Shown one piece after another: positions 1 through 9,736 of a DNA stretch of 64,000 bases. Both the position numbers and the translations under genes were made by a program. Origin of the DNA: Perkinsus olseni (lineage: Eukaryota > Perkinsozoa > Perkinsida); contig JABANN010000082.1 in the NCBI GenBank assembly GCA_013115125.1, positions 1-64,000 on the forward strand, given 5' to 3'. Positions within the stretch are counted from its first letter, which is position 1. Every line of letters begins with the position of its first letter. Below the pieces are notes generated by a model that searched no databases, was not told the origin of the DNA, and saw nothing but the letters and a program-made list of their open reading frames with translations.

Positions 1-206
1 ACTAGCTCACTAGCCAGTCACCGGGTGCCACAGCCCGCACAAACTTTCGCGCTCGCCCGGGCCGCCCACACAAAGGGTGATCCTAATCACATCAAACCCC
101 AGCTAGAGGTTTCCCCCACAAGAAATCGTTCCGCATTTCTCTACGATAGAATTTAATATGGCCGTGGATGGCAGTGAAGCATTTCAAGTTGTCGAGTGGG
201 TGCAAG

Positions 207-410
207 TTATGCACCGAACGGGGTCCCGGGATCGATCCCAGGATTAGGTTTCAAGATCGTGTTTTATGAACAGTGTTTGAGATCGATCCCGGGATCAGTC
301 CTGAAAAGTTCCAGGACCGAGTTCCCTGAACACGTTTTCAAGATCGATCTTCAAAATCGATCCTCAAGATAGATCCTGGGACAGGTTTATTGGTCTTTTA
401 CTGAACAGCC
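207..410. repeat. Palindrome-rich repeat, copy 1 (GATCGATC core)
   Basis: The hexamer TGAACA occurs at 267, 327 and 402, so its spacing is 60 then 75 nt. Between these anchors lie GATCGATC-type palindromes, for example GGGATCGATCCC at 228-239. The copy ends with TTACTGAACAGCCCG. A second copy with the same spacing but different core words lies 443 nt downstream. No convincing reading frame is present. The identity of the element is unknown. Confidence 0.75.
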
Positions 411-494
411 CGCTATTCTGGGAGTTTCATGGCGCGTGACATCACAGCTGAGGACGGCCAATTTCGTGATGCCCATCCACAGTTCAGAGGCAAT

Positions 495-565
495 CGCTAG
501 CGAGGAATCGAACCTGGGCGGTACGAGTGTCGACGCAACCGTCTAACGCACTAGACTACTTGAGT
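495..565 (-). other. tRNA-like element with pol III A/B-box-like sequences
   Basis: Read on the minus strand, a perfect B-box GGTTCGATTCC (504-514) follows an A-box-like stretch TAGTCTAGTG with a D-arm that pairs GTCT with AGAC. The T-arm pairs with one mismatch. The acceptor stem and anticodon stem do not pair, so this is not a normal tRNA gene. It is more likely a tRNA pseudogene or the head of a tRNA-derived repeat. It lies between the two repeat copies. Confidence 0.45.
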
Positions 566-649
566 GGAATTTGCCTGAGTTGTGTTGTAGCATAGCGAAA
601 TCTTTTCTCGAGCGGCGTGCGCATCGGAAAAAACGGATCGCAGCTCTGG

Positions 650-860
650 ATATCGCGAAGTTGGCTGCCAGAATCTATTCCGAGAATCGATTCTCAGAAT
701 TGAGTTATTTGAACACATCTCGGAACTGATTCCAGAACTCGTTCTGAAATATTTGGGAATAGAGTTCACTGAACACGATTCGGGAATGCATTCTGAGAAT
801 CGATTCTGAGAACTAGTTCTGGAATAGGTTTTGCCAAAGTTTACTGAACAGCCCGGTTGG
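650..860. repeat. Palindrome-rich repeat, copy 2 (GAATCGATTC core)
   Basis: TGAACA occurs at 710, 770 and 845, the same 60/75-nt spacing as in copy 1. The intervening palindromes are built from a different word, for example GAGAATCGATTCTC at 682-695 and AGAATCGATTCT at 796-807. The copy closes with the same TTACTGAACAGCCCG tail. The spacing is conserved while the core sequence has been replaced. Confidence 0.75.
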
Positions 861-972
861 GTCTCTATCTTGCTCACTCTCGCTGGTCTCGAAATACCCT
901 AATTTTCCTATCTCCGATGTCATTGTGTAGTTGTTGCCTCCCCCTCCAGCTGGCAGTGGATCCAACAAGCAG

Positions 973-2850
973 ATGGGATGTTCTGCATCATCATCATCAT
1001 CGTCGCCTCGATGGTGGCCGCCTTGGTCATCGTCTCGTTACGTTGTGGGTAGAAGCCATCATAGTGATGATGGACACGGAGAAGGAGGCGAGGTTCGTGC
1101 GCTCACCGTCGCGAGCAGCCGTGGCAATGGTGGTGGTGATCGAGACTTGGTAGTGTATCGTAGTGTGGAAGGGCTCACTGATTCTCCTGAGGGGGTAAAG
1201 AATAGAGGATTCACCCCTCCGGGTACACCCTCTACTAAAGCGGTAGAGGCGGGCGGATGTCGAAGCACACCGAGGAGTTGTTCCATAGTAATATCGTATA
1301 ACCCAACGGAAGCAGTCCACCCTGCTCATAGCCTAGCAGCATCACTGAGAGAAAGTGTAATAGAGTACAACCAGGCTGGGGCCGAGCACCCCATGGACAT
1401 CAGCATACACTTGACCGAGATGAATGATGATGATGTAGTGGACGAAGGGGTTGTTAGAGCGTACCGTATACCGCCGGAGCTCGCTGAGTGCTCTATCTAT
1501 CTACCTCTAGTATCACCCAAGTGGATACAGTCCTCAAACGGGTCTCGTCATGTACGCTTCATGGCCAGAAGGAAGATATTAGAATCTGCCACTAAACCCT
1601 CGAAAACACTGGCTGTCGCGCTAGGATGGCTGATACCGAGAAAGGAGTGTCAAATGGTGTTGAGCAACATGCTGGGCAGCACGGCAGCCTCAGCATCTGC
1701 CTCTGGTGTGCAAGTGGTGGAATGGTCCACTCCTGATGCAGTGACCGAGGGCCTCGAACGGTGTATCCTACAGGCAGCCCAGAGGATAGTGTATACCAGA
1801 GAGTTCGATCATCACTATCGGTTATGGCGACAGTATAGTACTACTACTACCACGGCCGAGGAACGGAAGGAAGGGGATGTCTCTGGCTCAGCTGAAGATG
1901 AGAAGGAAAATTCCGAAGGGGTCCTTCACAGTAGTACTGGTGATGTTGACGAGTCTTCGTATAGAAAGGAGAGTGCCGTTGGTGAGGGTACACAGCGACG
2001 AGTAGTGGAGCCAGGCCCTCCCCTACCTCGTCCGCAAACTGGTCACGCCTTTGCCCTCGTCACATTCACCACGGACAGCGGGGCGAGGATGACTGATGAT
2101 GATCTCTATCGTACTCGTAATAGTAGTGATTTCCATACTGGCAACTGGGATGGTGTCCCAGAGGAGCCCATAGAGTCCTTCGACCTGGCAGGTAATGAGT
2201 TGAATATTGACGATAGGGTGCTCTTGCTGGGCCTGAAGACGTGTCGAGAGCTCAACGGCAGAGTCGGGTGTATAAGGAGGGTAATACCAGATGGTAGGGT
2301 GGAGGTCGATATAGCTGATACCGTGACTAGTGGTGGCATGAGGGTATGTAGGAGGGCACGGTTACAGAGTTCTAAGGTGCAGAGGTTGGAACCGGACCAG
2401 CTGATTGTGGCCGGCGGATCCCTATCGCCACGGTCTGATGATAATGTAGTAGGGAGTGGAGTCAGGGGTAGTGGCCAAACCCTGAGGAGGGATACTACAG
2501 TACATCCTGCGGATATATCTGCACTATGGTCTTCATCGAATGGACCGGGGGCGCCACAACCTCCCCCCGGCATGCCTGTAATACCTACCAAGCCACCCGC
2601 ATCGCCACCAGCTGCCGTCGCCCAATCCGTGGGAAATCCCACCAGTGAAAGGGAGACTAACCCTCATGCAGTTGAGGGCAGGCCCCGGCTACGGCAGCTA
2701 TGTGATGGGGTTATCGAGGATGGTGATGCGCAGGAGGAGGATAGAAGCACGCCACAGAGGGATGCCACAATGGACTTGCCGGGAGCTCCACCAGGCATGC
2801 CGACACTTGAACAGCTAGCCGGTGGTAGGAAAGCTGTTAGCAACTCATGA
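973..2850 (+). CDS. Predicted acylated protein with possible TIR-like domain and SH3-like segment
   Basis: Single open frame of about 625 codons. An upstream in-frame Met exists at 931, but the Met at 973 gives an N-terminus MGCSASSSS, the classic dual N-myristoylation (Gly2) plus palmitoylation (Cys3) signature, so I prefer it. A central stretch starting SIVISYN and including YLPLVSPKWIQS has the strand-then-serine pattern of TIR domains; this is weak evidence. Further on, DRVLLLGLKTCRELNGRVG followed by GRVEVDI resembles the small beta-barrel found beside many protist signalling domains. The C-terminus is proline-rich and disordered. The likely role is membrane-tethered signalling, which is inference. 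No introns are needed. Confidence 0.6.
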   Translation: MGCSASSSSSSPRWWPPWSSSRYVVGRSHHSDDGHGEGGEVRALTVASSRGNGGGDRDLVVYRSVEGLTDSPEGVKNRGFTPPGTPSTKAVEAGGCRSTPRSCSIVISYNPTEAVHPAHSLAASLRESVIEYNQAGAEHPMDISIHLTEMNDDDVVDEGVVRAYRIPPELAECSIYLPLVSPKWIQSSNGSRHVRFMARRKILESATKPSKTLAVALGWLIPRKECQMVLSNMLGSTAASASASGVQVVEWSTPDAVTEGLERCILQAAQRIVYTREFDHHYRLWRQYSTTTTTAEERKEGDVSGSAEDEKENSEGVLHSSTGDVDESSYRKESAVGEGTQRRVVEPGPPLPRPQTGHAFALVTFTTDSGARMTDDDLYRTRNSSDFHTGNWDGVPEEPIESFDLAGNELNIDDRVLLLGLKTCRELNGRVGCIRRVIPDGRVEVDIADTVTSGGMRVCRRARLQSSKVQRLEPDQLIVAGGSLSPRSDDNVVGSGVRGSGQTLRRDTTVHPADISALWSSSNGPGAPQPPPGMPVIPTKPPASPPAAVAQSVGNPTSERETNPHAVEGRPRLRQLCDGVIEDGDAQEEDRSTPQRDATMDLPGAPPGMPTLEQLAGGRKAVSNS

Positions 2851-2885
2851 TGGCTGGAAGGGGTAGCCAGTGAGGTACTCGACGA

Positions 2886-5800
2886 ATGAAGGCATCTAGT
2901 AGCAGCGAGTACGCCAGTCTCCGAGGAGCAGCACGATATAGGAGTAGACCCGTCAGTGAGGGTGATATCATCACATTACTCTGAGGCATTTTAGTGCACT
3001 ACGGTATAGATACCTACAGGAGACGGAGGTCACGACTGGAGGAGCGGGAGCAGTTCCAAGGTCATCTCAATAGTATCGAAGGAGTAGCAATACCGCTGCC
3101 GGTCACTAGGAAGCAGATGGAGGCAGCAGAAGGCAGTAGGGAGCAAAGGAAGGTAGTAGGGGTGAGGACGGGGTATGAGGTAGTGACAGTAGTAGTCGGG
3201 TAATAACCACTCCGATGGTGTACCTCCAATAATGCCAACCTTCCATGATCTACACCTGGCAGCAGCAGCAGCTGATGGAGGTAGTCAGGAGCCGGCACAG
3301 AAGGTATGATGGATACAACCCGTAGGTGTGGATGATGCTGATGCTACTATCTTTACTGTAGGAGGAGGATGATGCCTCAGAGGATGTGTCTAGTGTAATG
3401 GATATAATAGAGGACGATGATGATGATGAGCACCACCCTGATGGAGGTGTTCATCACTACTGTCACCCTCAACTACCATCTTGGCCTACCTCTCAGACCC
3501 CCAGCAGCCTCTTTCTCCTCCTACTGCTCAGCCCATCATTGTCATTGGTAGGAATGCTAAATGGCGAGTAATAGAAAAGGTAGTATGATCTGTGATAGGG
3601 CTAGGGTATGGACACCGCGGCTTGGTAGGTGTCATCCTATGGTTACATAGCTCAGTTGTTACCTGGCAGGCCACTCTATGATAAGGTGTTGCCCTCCAGT
3701 CGACGGGTGGCTATCAGGGCTTTCCCTATCACCAGTGATGCTCACCTATCACTGTTCACTGATAAACTAGATCTAGTACTATCTAAAGTATCCACTAACA
3801 CCCCACCAGGGCAGCAGCAGCCACCTCCACAACTCCTCGCCATCTTCAGCTATGACATTATTCCACCTCAACCTGCACTCGTCCTGTTCCCCTCACCAAG
3901 GGGTCTAGGAAGGCCCCCTCTCCAAGGCACTGTGGAGAAGTATGTCGTTGTGTATACGGAATGGTGCCCCCTCGGTACAGTACATGATCTCCTTATGGAC
4001 CTCCGGCATGGTAATAGCACTGATGCTGCTGCTGATATCGTTCTTGACGAGCCCACCAATGGTTTGGAGGAGGCCTTAGTCCGGAAGTTCGTATGGTACA
4101 CCCTAGTAGGCCTACACTGGCTGCACCACCATGAGCTCTACCATGGCCATCTATGCTCACAGGCCCTCATGCTTGATGGTATGGATAATAGTGTTAAACT
4201 GGAGGGTTATGCTCTACCTTTTACCCGACACTATCGTCAGCCATTACCACCTCTAGTACCAGGTATGGTGGTAGACAATGAACGAGGGGATGCACCAGCA
4301 GCAGCCTACTGGAGATCACCGGAGCTACAGGGCATCAGCCCTAGGCAGCCAGTAGAGCCTGGAGCGATGGCTAAGGTAGTGATATGGTGAGGATGTGCTC
4401 TCGGGTGCTGTGGCGGTCGAAGTATTAGTACTTGCATTCAGGGTGATATATGGTCATTAGGGTGCCTGGCCATAGAGATGTTAACCGGGACCCATCCTCG
4501 GTACACCACCACACTCCATCAGGATATATCCGATATAATAGCATTGGACGATAGTGCTATCCCTCACATACCATCAGAGGTGTCTGATACAGGTACTCTG
4601 CTGCTTCTGCTGTTCTATACTCGTCGTCACTCTCGCTGGTGATAGGCCGAGATTTCATAGCTCGCTGCCTCCAGCGTAATCCTCACCTAAGACCATTAAC
4701 TAAGGAGTTGATGATGCACCCATGGATGCTCCTGGACTCTACACCACGACCAGTTATGGAGGCCGATGGTGGTGCTGTGCATTGATGAAGGCGGCATGTT
4801 TATGCCATTCCAGTCACATGCTTTCGGAGGTGAACAGGGTGTTGTGTGAGAGGAGTGGGCCGCAGTGTCACCGTCAGTTCATTGCCTGTCTACTCACTAT
4901 AGTCTACCCCACTCCTGCTGCTCCACAAGCAGTAACCTCACCCTCCAATGAAGGAGCCAGTGCAATGCCTCCTCCTACTACTGATGCAGACTCCACGACA
5001 GAGGAACCGGAGGAAGACGCCTCAGTTGAGGAGTCGATGCTTTACCCTTCATCGGCTCCTCTGCTCTTCGTAACGCACAGACTGTGTACCACTCCCCTCT
5101 CGAGGGCCGTGGAGGGTGGTAGTAGCGGTGGAGCCTTTGAGTCTGCTATATCCTACCGTATACCCTACCTTCTAGATGGCTTCGGTGTTGGACCATTAGA
5201 CCCTGTATCATTCACCACTGCCTTCTGTTTTCGTGCTGCTGAGCCCTGTCTACCCTTGTCCGATGACCCTGTCCCTGTCCGCTATGACCATCATCCCCCT
5301 CATGGAGGCCCCTCAGTGAGCCTCCTAGTGTACTCATCAGCACCATCGCATCACCTGGTTGTACAACTAGGCCTAGCAAGGATCTGTGAGTTTGAATCGG
5401 GAGCCCTGATACCGGAGCCTACGTTGAAGAGGCACTTCGGAGAGCAGTGGCGGAAGTACTCCCCACCCCAGCTAGGTCGCTGTGTAAGGGTGTTCTGGGT
5501 GCGGGTAGACGAGGAAGCGACGGCCTCAATAGGTGTAGCCCAGCGTGTTCTTCCACCCCTTCATGATATAAGGGTACTGTTGTCCGGGTATACTCTACCC
5601 GATGCCTTACCATCGGGATCACCACCAACCCCACTAGAGGAGGGTATGCTGGTGTCAATAGGTTACGCTACTTACACGGGCTGGGTGTATGCAGCAGCCT
5701 CCAGTGGCGGTGGGAGGGGATGGCTGCCGATGGGAGCACTTGACTTGCTCATTGGTGACCCCGACCGATGCCCATTCACTCGGATAGGTAATGCTATGGT

Positions 5801-5963
5801 CTATGCCGAGCCGGAATGCGAGGATGATGTGAAGGATGACGATGATGAGGAGGAGGGTAGTAGTAGCAGTAGTGATGATGATGGTAAGGAGGATGATGAT
5901 GATTCTGACTTCGCAGCACCCAATAGTTACTTTGATAATCCTGAGCCTGCACCCCCTTCCTAA
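2886..5963 (+). CDS. Diverged protein kinase with acidic C-terminal extension
   Basis: Multi-exon gene. Supported exons are 2886-2955, 2995-3152, 3362-3446, 3497-3579, 3629-4375, 4442-4592 and from 4646; a short exon ending at 3303 is uncertain. The N-lobe begins at WRVIEKVSSYGY and includes VAIRAF. The C-lobe shows YWRSPELQ in the APE position, GDIWSLGCLAIEMLTG, and the terminal helix RDFIARCLQRNPHLRP followed by MMHPWM. The catalytic loop reads HHHELYHGHLCSQALML, so the usual HRD and DFG are not recognisable. This suggests a pseudokinase or a very diverged kinase of the STE/MAP3K type. The kinase frame would stop at 4783-4785. An intron at about 4769-4902 would join it in frame to a long open stretch ending at 5963 with an Asp/Glu/Ser-rich tail; otherwise that stretch is a separate gene. 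The 39-nt intron at 2956-2994 is unusually short. Confidence 0.7.
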
Positions 5964-6100
5964 CAACTATGTACCATTCTGTTCACTTCCTCCTGTTACT
6001 GTAGTATAGCTTATGATTTATTGCCCCATCCTCTCAGCGTTGTGTTAGAATGATGCTTGCTATCCATCGTCATCAGTAATGATAATGCAGTTGTCCCTCT

Positions 6101-7356
6101 ATGCCCTATGCATGCCCCTCAGTAACCCCCTCCCCCACCCCTACTAGCCCCCTGCTGCTGCACCTCACTGCACTGCCCGCAGAGGTTCTACTGCATATAC
6201 TACTGTGGTTGGATACCCCATCCCTCTGCACGTCACAGCTGACCTGCCGTACGCTGTGGTCAGTAGGTGATGGGTTGGTAGAGGATATCTGTAAGAGGAT
6301 GTGCAGTGGGCTTCGTATCGCTCCTATCAACCTCGGTGGACCGTCACTGTGGTGCTGTGCTGCTCGGAAACAGCAGGGCTGCCCTGATCTACCGTGGAAG
6401 GACAAGGCCAATAAAATGCGTTCCTGTAGTGCACCCTTGTCATCATCACTAACGTGTTCAATCATCCCTATCGCTCTCAGTATCGCACGTTATGGACGAG
6501 TGCCCCAAGCTGCTCACCGTCAGCAGCCGATCGGGAATCGGTGAATCACAGCGGAAGGCATTCTCCTTCGACCACAGGTCTGCCAGGATTGCAGCTAAGC
6601 GATTGACCTTCACCGCTACTACGGTAGTAATACGGCGGAAGACGCCACTCATGCTGCTCAACACGCTATGCTGACCTCAGTTACTCGGGGTATGCCCCTG
6701 TACTCCAACGCCACTACTGCCGCTGCATGTGGATGATAGATGTTGGGTACAGGTATCATTCAGGATACACTACAATAAAGAAGCTGCTGGCAACTTCTCT
6801 CTGGGTTTCTGTGATTCTATCACTAGTGAGAATCTCACTGTGGATCGTTCACGTAGTAGAGTGTGCGGTAAGGGTATAGCCATTGACCCCATATCTGGTA
6901 CCATATACCATACAGGGACTGCTCTAGTGGGCATGGCGCCCAACCCTGTCCATGTACCCAATACTGTGGTAGGCGATGGTGGTCTTGGTAGTGTAGTCGT
7001 GGGACTGTGCATGTCCTTGTATACTGGAGATGTTATCTTCCTAAGGAGGCTGCCCGACAACTCGGCACTGTGGGAACGGAGCATCACCATACCAAGCTCC
7101 TCCTTCTCTAGTAGTAGGCAAGCGGTGCTGTCTTGGATAATCATCTACACCATTGCTAGGTACTACACGTAGTACTGCACGCCGAAGGGTATGGTACCCC
7201 TGCCTCTGCTGTCATGCATTGACAGAGGCATCACGGCTTGGGGGGGAGGTTCTAGGCTATGTAAGACCGTTAGTGTCTGCTGCTGCTGTTCACTGTTGGA
7301 TCGGTGTTTCCCTTTCAGGAGAAGCTGACTGGTGCCCAGCTTTGGCAGAGGTGTAG
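6101..7356 (+). CDS. F-box/SPRY domain protein, probable SCF substrate receptor
   Basis: Five exons with consistent phases (6101-6419, 6481-6623, 6681-7124, 7173-7248, 7319-7356) give 339 residues. The F-box lies near residues 23-70: LPAEVLLHILLWLDTPSLC, then CRTLWSV. The second half resembles a SPRY domain: WVQVSFRIHYNK, NFSLGFCDS, SVVVGLCMSLYTGDVIFLR. F-box proteins link substrates to Skp1-cullin ubiquitin ligases, and SPRY domains bind target proteins, so this is a likely substrate adaptor. The junction after AAATGC at 6419 shifts the frame exactly into the next exon, which supports the model. The last short exon is the least certain part. Confidence 0.75.
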
Positions 7357-7743
7357 TGAGACCAGTAGTGTCCTCGAAGGCCTCCCTCCTCATCATCACC
7401 ACCCTGGACCACATGGAGGCTGACCATCCGTACCCTCCCGACTTGCTATCACCAAGGGATGGGCCAGGAATGGGGCTCAATTCAGCTGATCATGATGTTA
7501 CTGTGGTCAGCTGTAGACCCGACTGTAGAGTCAACTATCCTACCAGCTATTCACCTTGCACTCTTCTGTAGTGGCGGTAGCAGCAACAGCAGAGTACTCA
7601 CTCACTCACTGACTGCTGCTGCTGCTGATGTCCCTGCAACTAGCCATTTACTGTATAGTCTTTGCACTCTACAACAGCAATGCAGTGTTGAGTTCCACTG
7701 GTGGTGCAGCATGCTGAGCCCCTAGTAGTAGTTTCTTCATATA
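7357..7743. other. Spacer without a supported gene
   Basis: Short open stretches exist on the plus strand (for example one containing EADHPYPPDLLSP), but none joins convincingly to the genes on either side. It may contain an alternative 3' end of the F-box gene or untranslated sequence. Confidence 0.4.
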
Positions 7744-8765
7744 ATGTCAACTACAGACGAGAAAACACCAATCGATTGTTCAGCCACTTCTACATCGCCA
7801 CTGCCTAGGCAGTACCAATATGGTACCGTCCCTCTACCTAATACCACACCTGTAATGATATGCCCACCATTGCAGATACAGTCGTCGTTGCATCATCTAC
7901 GCTGAAGGATACGTCACCAGCGGCCCTATGGTCACTAGGGCCCCTCGTGGCAGTGGCGGCCCCGCTAGCCCGTACTAGGCTCATAATCAGCATCCTACCA
8001 CATCGTTTTGGATTGGAGTATGATTCCACTACCCTATGTGACATTATAGATAGTCTATACCAGGCTGCTGGGGAGCATGGCCATCCCTTCTTGGACGTCC
8101 AAGTCCGTCTCAACGACACCTTGCCCTTCACTAGAGGGCCACAGTGCCCTCTAGTGGGTGCTGTGGGGTTGATGGATGGGGATAAGGTAGATGTGCTGCT
8201 GCCAGCAGTAGCATACTCTGAGGAGCATGCCGTAGCGGACCAGGCCTCACTGGCCCACTTCGATCATGTCCTCTTCGCTGGTACCTTCGACCATCTGCAT
8301 GTTGGCCATCGCGCTGTTATAACCCGTAGCTTCCTTATGGCCAGGAAGACACTGCGGTTGGCATTGGTAGCAGGTGAGCTGTTACAACATAAAAGGCTTG
8401 CTAAGGCGCTACAACCATTCCATGTAAGAGAGAAGGAGGCCCTGCGCTTTGTGCAAGATATACGACCCACCGACTGGCACTGCGACGTCGCCGTTATACC
8501 TGATATTACGAGAGATCCTATAGGACCAGCTAGGACACTGAGAGACTTCGATTGTTTAGTGGTCACTACGGAGACAGCCAAGGGTGGTGCTGTGGTGAAC
8601 GAGGCTCGGAAGGAGGCTGGGTGCCCTGAGGTTACGATAGTAGAAGTTAACCTGAGAAGCCACAGCTCCAATGCTGATGATGGCAATGCTAAGATAAGCT
8701 CCACTGATACTAGAGAGTATATAAGCGGCAAGGCGGGTGGAGAGGTGCCACTGACTGCCATGTAA
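7744..8765 (+). CDS. Phosphopantetheine adenylyltransferase (coenzyme A synthesis)
   Basis: Two exons, 7744-7822 and 7876-8765, with a 53-nt intron, encode 322 residues. The C-terminal half is a nucleotidyltransferase domain. HVLFAGTFDHLHVGHR carries the HxGH-type nucleotide-binding motif, followed by a run of charged residues, VAVIPDITRDPIGP, FDCLVVTTETAKGGAVVN and a closing STDTREYI similar to the ISSTxxR motif. This matches the eukaryotic PPAT domain, which transfers AMP from ATP to 4'-phosphopantetheine to make dephospho-CoA. No dephospho-CoA kinase domain follows, so unlike animal COASY it is a single-activity enzyme with an N-terminal extension. Its stop codon sits in a hairpin shared with the next gene's start. 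Confidence 0.88.
8129..8156. repeat. Perfect 11-bp inverted repeat inside the PPAT gene
   Basis: CACTAGAGGGC (8129-8139) is followed by a six-base loop and its exact reverse complement (8146-8156). It lies within the coding region, so it could fold in the mRNA. Function unknown. Confidence 0.8.
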
Positions 8766-8792
8766 TCGGGCGATTGCTACATGGCCAGTGGC
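8747..8792. promoter_or_regulatory. Hairpin spanning the PPAT stop codon and HD-gene start codon
   Basis: GCCACTG (8747-8753) and GCCATGTA (8757-8764) pair exactly with TACATGGC (8778-8785) and CAGTGGC (8786-8792). The result is a 15-bp stem with a three-base bulge and a 13-base loop. The PPAT stop codon (8763-8765) lies at the left edge of the loop and the next ATG (8781-8783) is in the right arm. No AG dinucleotide occurs between the two genes. Confidence 0.7.
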
Positions 8793-9592
8793 CTAGCTCA
8801 TCATCACTTACAACGTAGGTACGATAGATGGCATGCACTAGTATCAAAGGCTTGCATGTTCGATGGCAGGGAGGGATGCCAGCAGCAGGAGGAGTTGATT
8901 GATGGTTGGTGGTCTACATTAAGGGACCTCTACCTCCAACCGTGGCGATACTATCATACCCTCAATCATGTAATACCACCGGCATTACAGTAGTTCTACT
9001 GGGCTCAGTTATTCTCACAATGCAGGTTAAAGAGATACTAGACAACATTGAGTGTTCTAGGGCGGGTAATGGTCCCCTGCCGGCGTCAGCGGTGGTGGGC
9101 GGCCCTTCAAGGACTTGTCTCGAGCTCTGTGCATGGTTCCATGATGCTATATACGTGCCGGGCCTCGATGACAATGAGAAGGCTAGTCAGCAGCTGTGGA
9201 TGAGTTTCTGTGAAGATGCAGCAGGCAGCATAGACTCTGAGCTAAGGGATGATGTATCCACCATCATCCTAGCGACCGAGAACCACGTATCCAGCAGAAC
9301 TGTATACCCGAAGGACCAGTACCCGACCCTCAACGCCTTCCTGGATCTGGACCTGCTCATCCTAGCCTCCCCCGCGACCCGTTATCAAGAGTATGCTGAT
9401 GGGATAAGGCAGGAGTACGAGCCAGTGGTCGGAGGCCCCAGCGTGTTTGCTGAGCAACGGTCGGGGTTCCTTTCATCAGTGTGTAGCGGTGATGAGGCGA
9501 TGTTTGCTTTGTGTGGGCCCGATGCTGAGACCAGAGCCCGGAATAATATGGAGATGGAGTTCAAACACCTACAACAGCAGGCTAGCCACTAA
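8781..9592 (+). CDS. HD-superfamily metal-dependent phosphohydrolase-like protein
   Basis: Two exons, 8781-8969 and 9026-9592, with a 56-nt intron, encode 251 residues. The conserved features are the early RW..LV, then YYHTLNHVKEIL (first metal ligand histidine), CAWFHDAIYVPGLDDNEKAS (the HD pair and the following NE..S), and EVL-like acidic helices after it. This is the pattern of small predicted HD phosphohydrolases found in bacteria and eukaryotes, whose substrate is generally not known. The start is only 15 nt after the PPAT stop on the same strand, inside a strong hairpin, so the two may share a transcript. Confidence 0.8.
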
Positions 9593-9736
9593 GTCCCAGC
9601 AACCCTTACCATTCTCACCATCCCTGTGTGATCCTGTTATCGTTATTCTTTTTCTCATTTCCTTCCTGCTTTGAGTTGAGCATGGAGGGGTCTATCCGTC
9701 CTGTCAGAGTATGTTGCCACCAGTTTCCTATAGACC

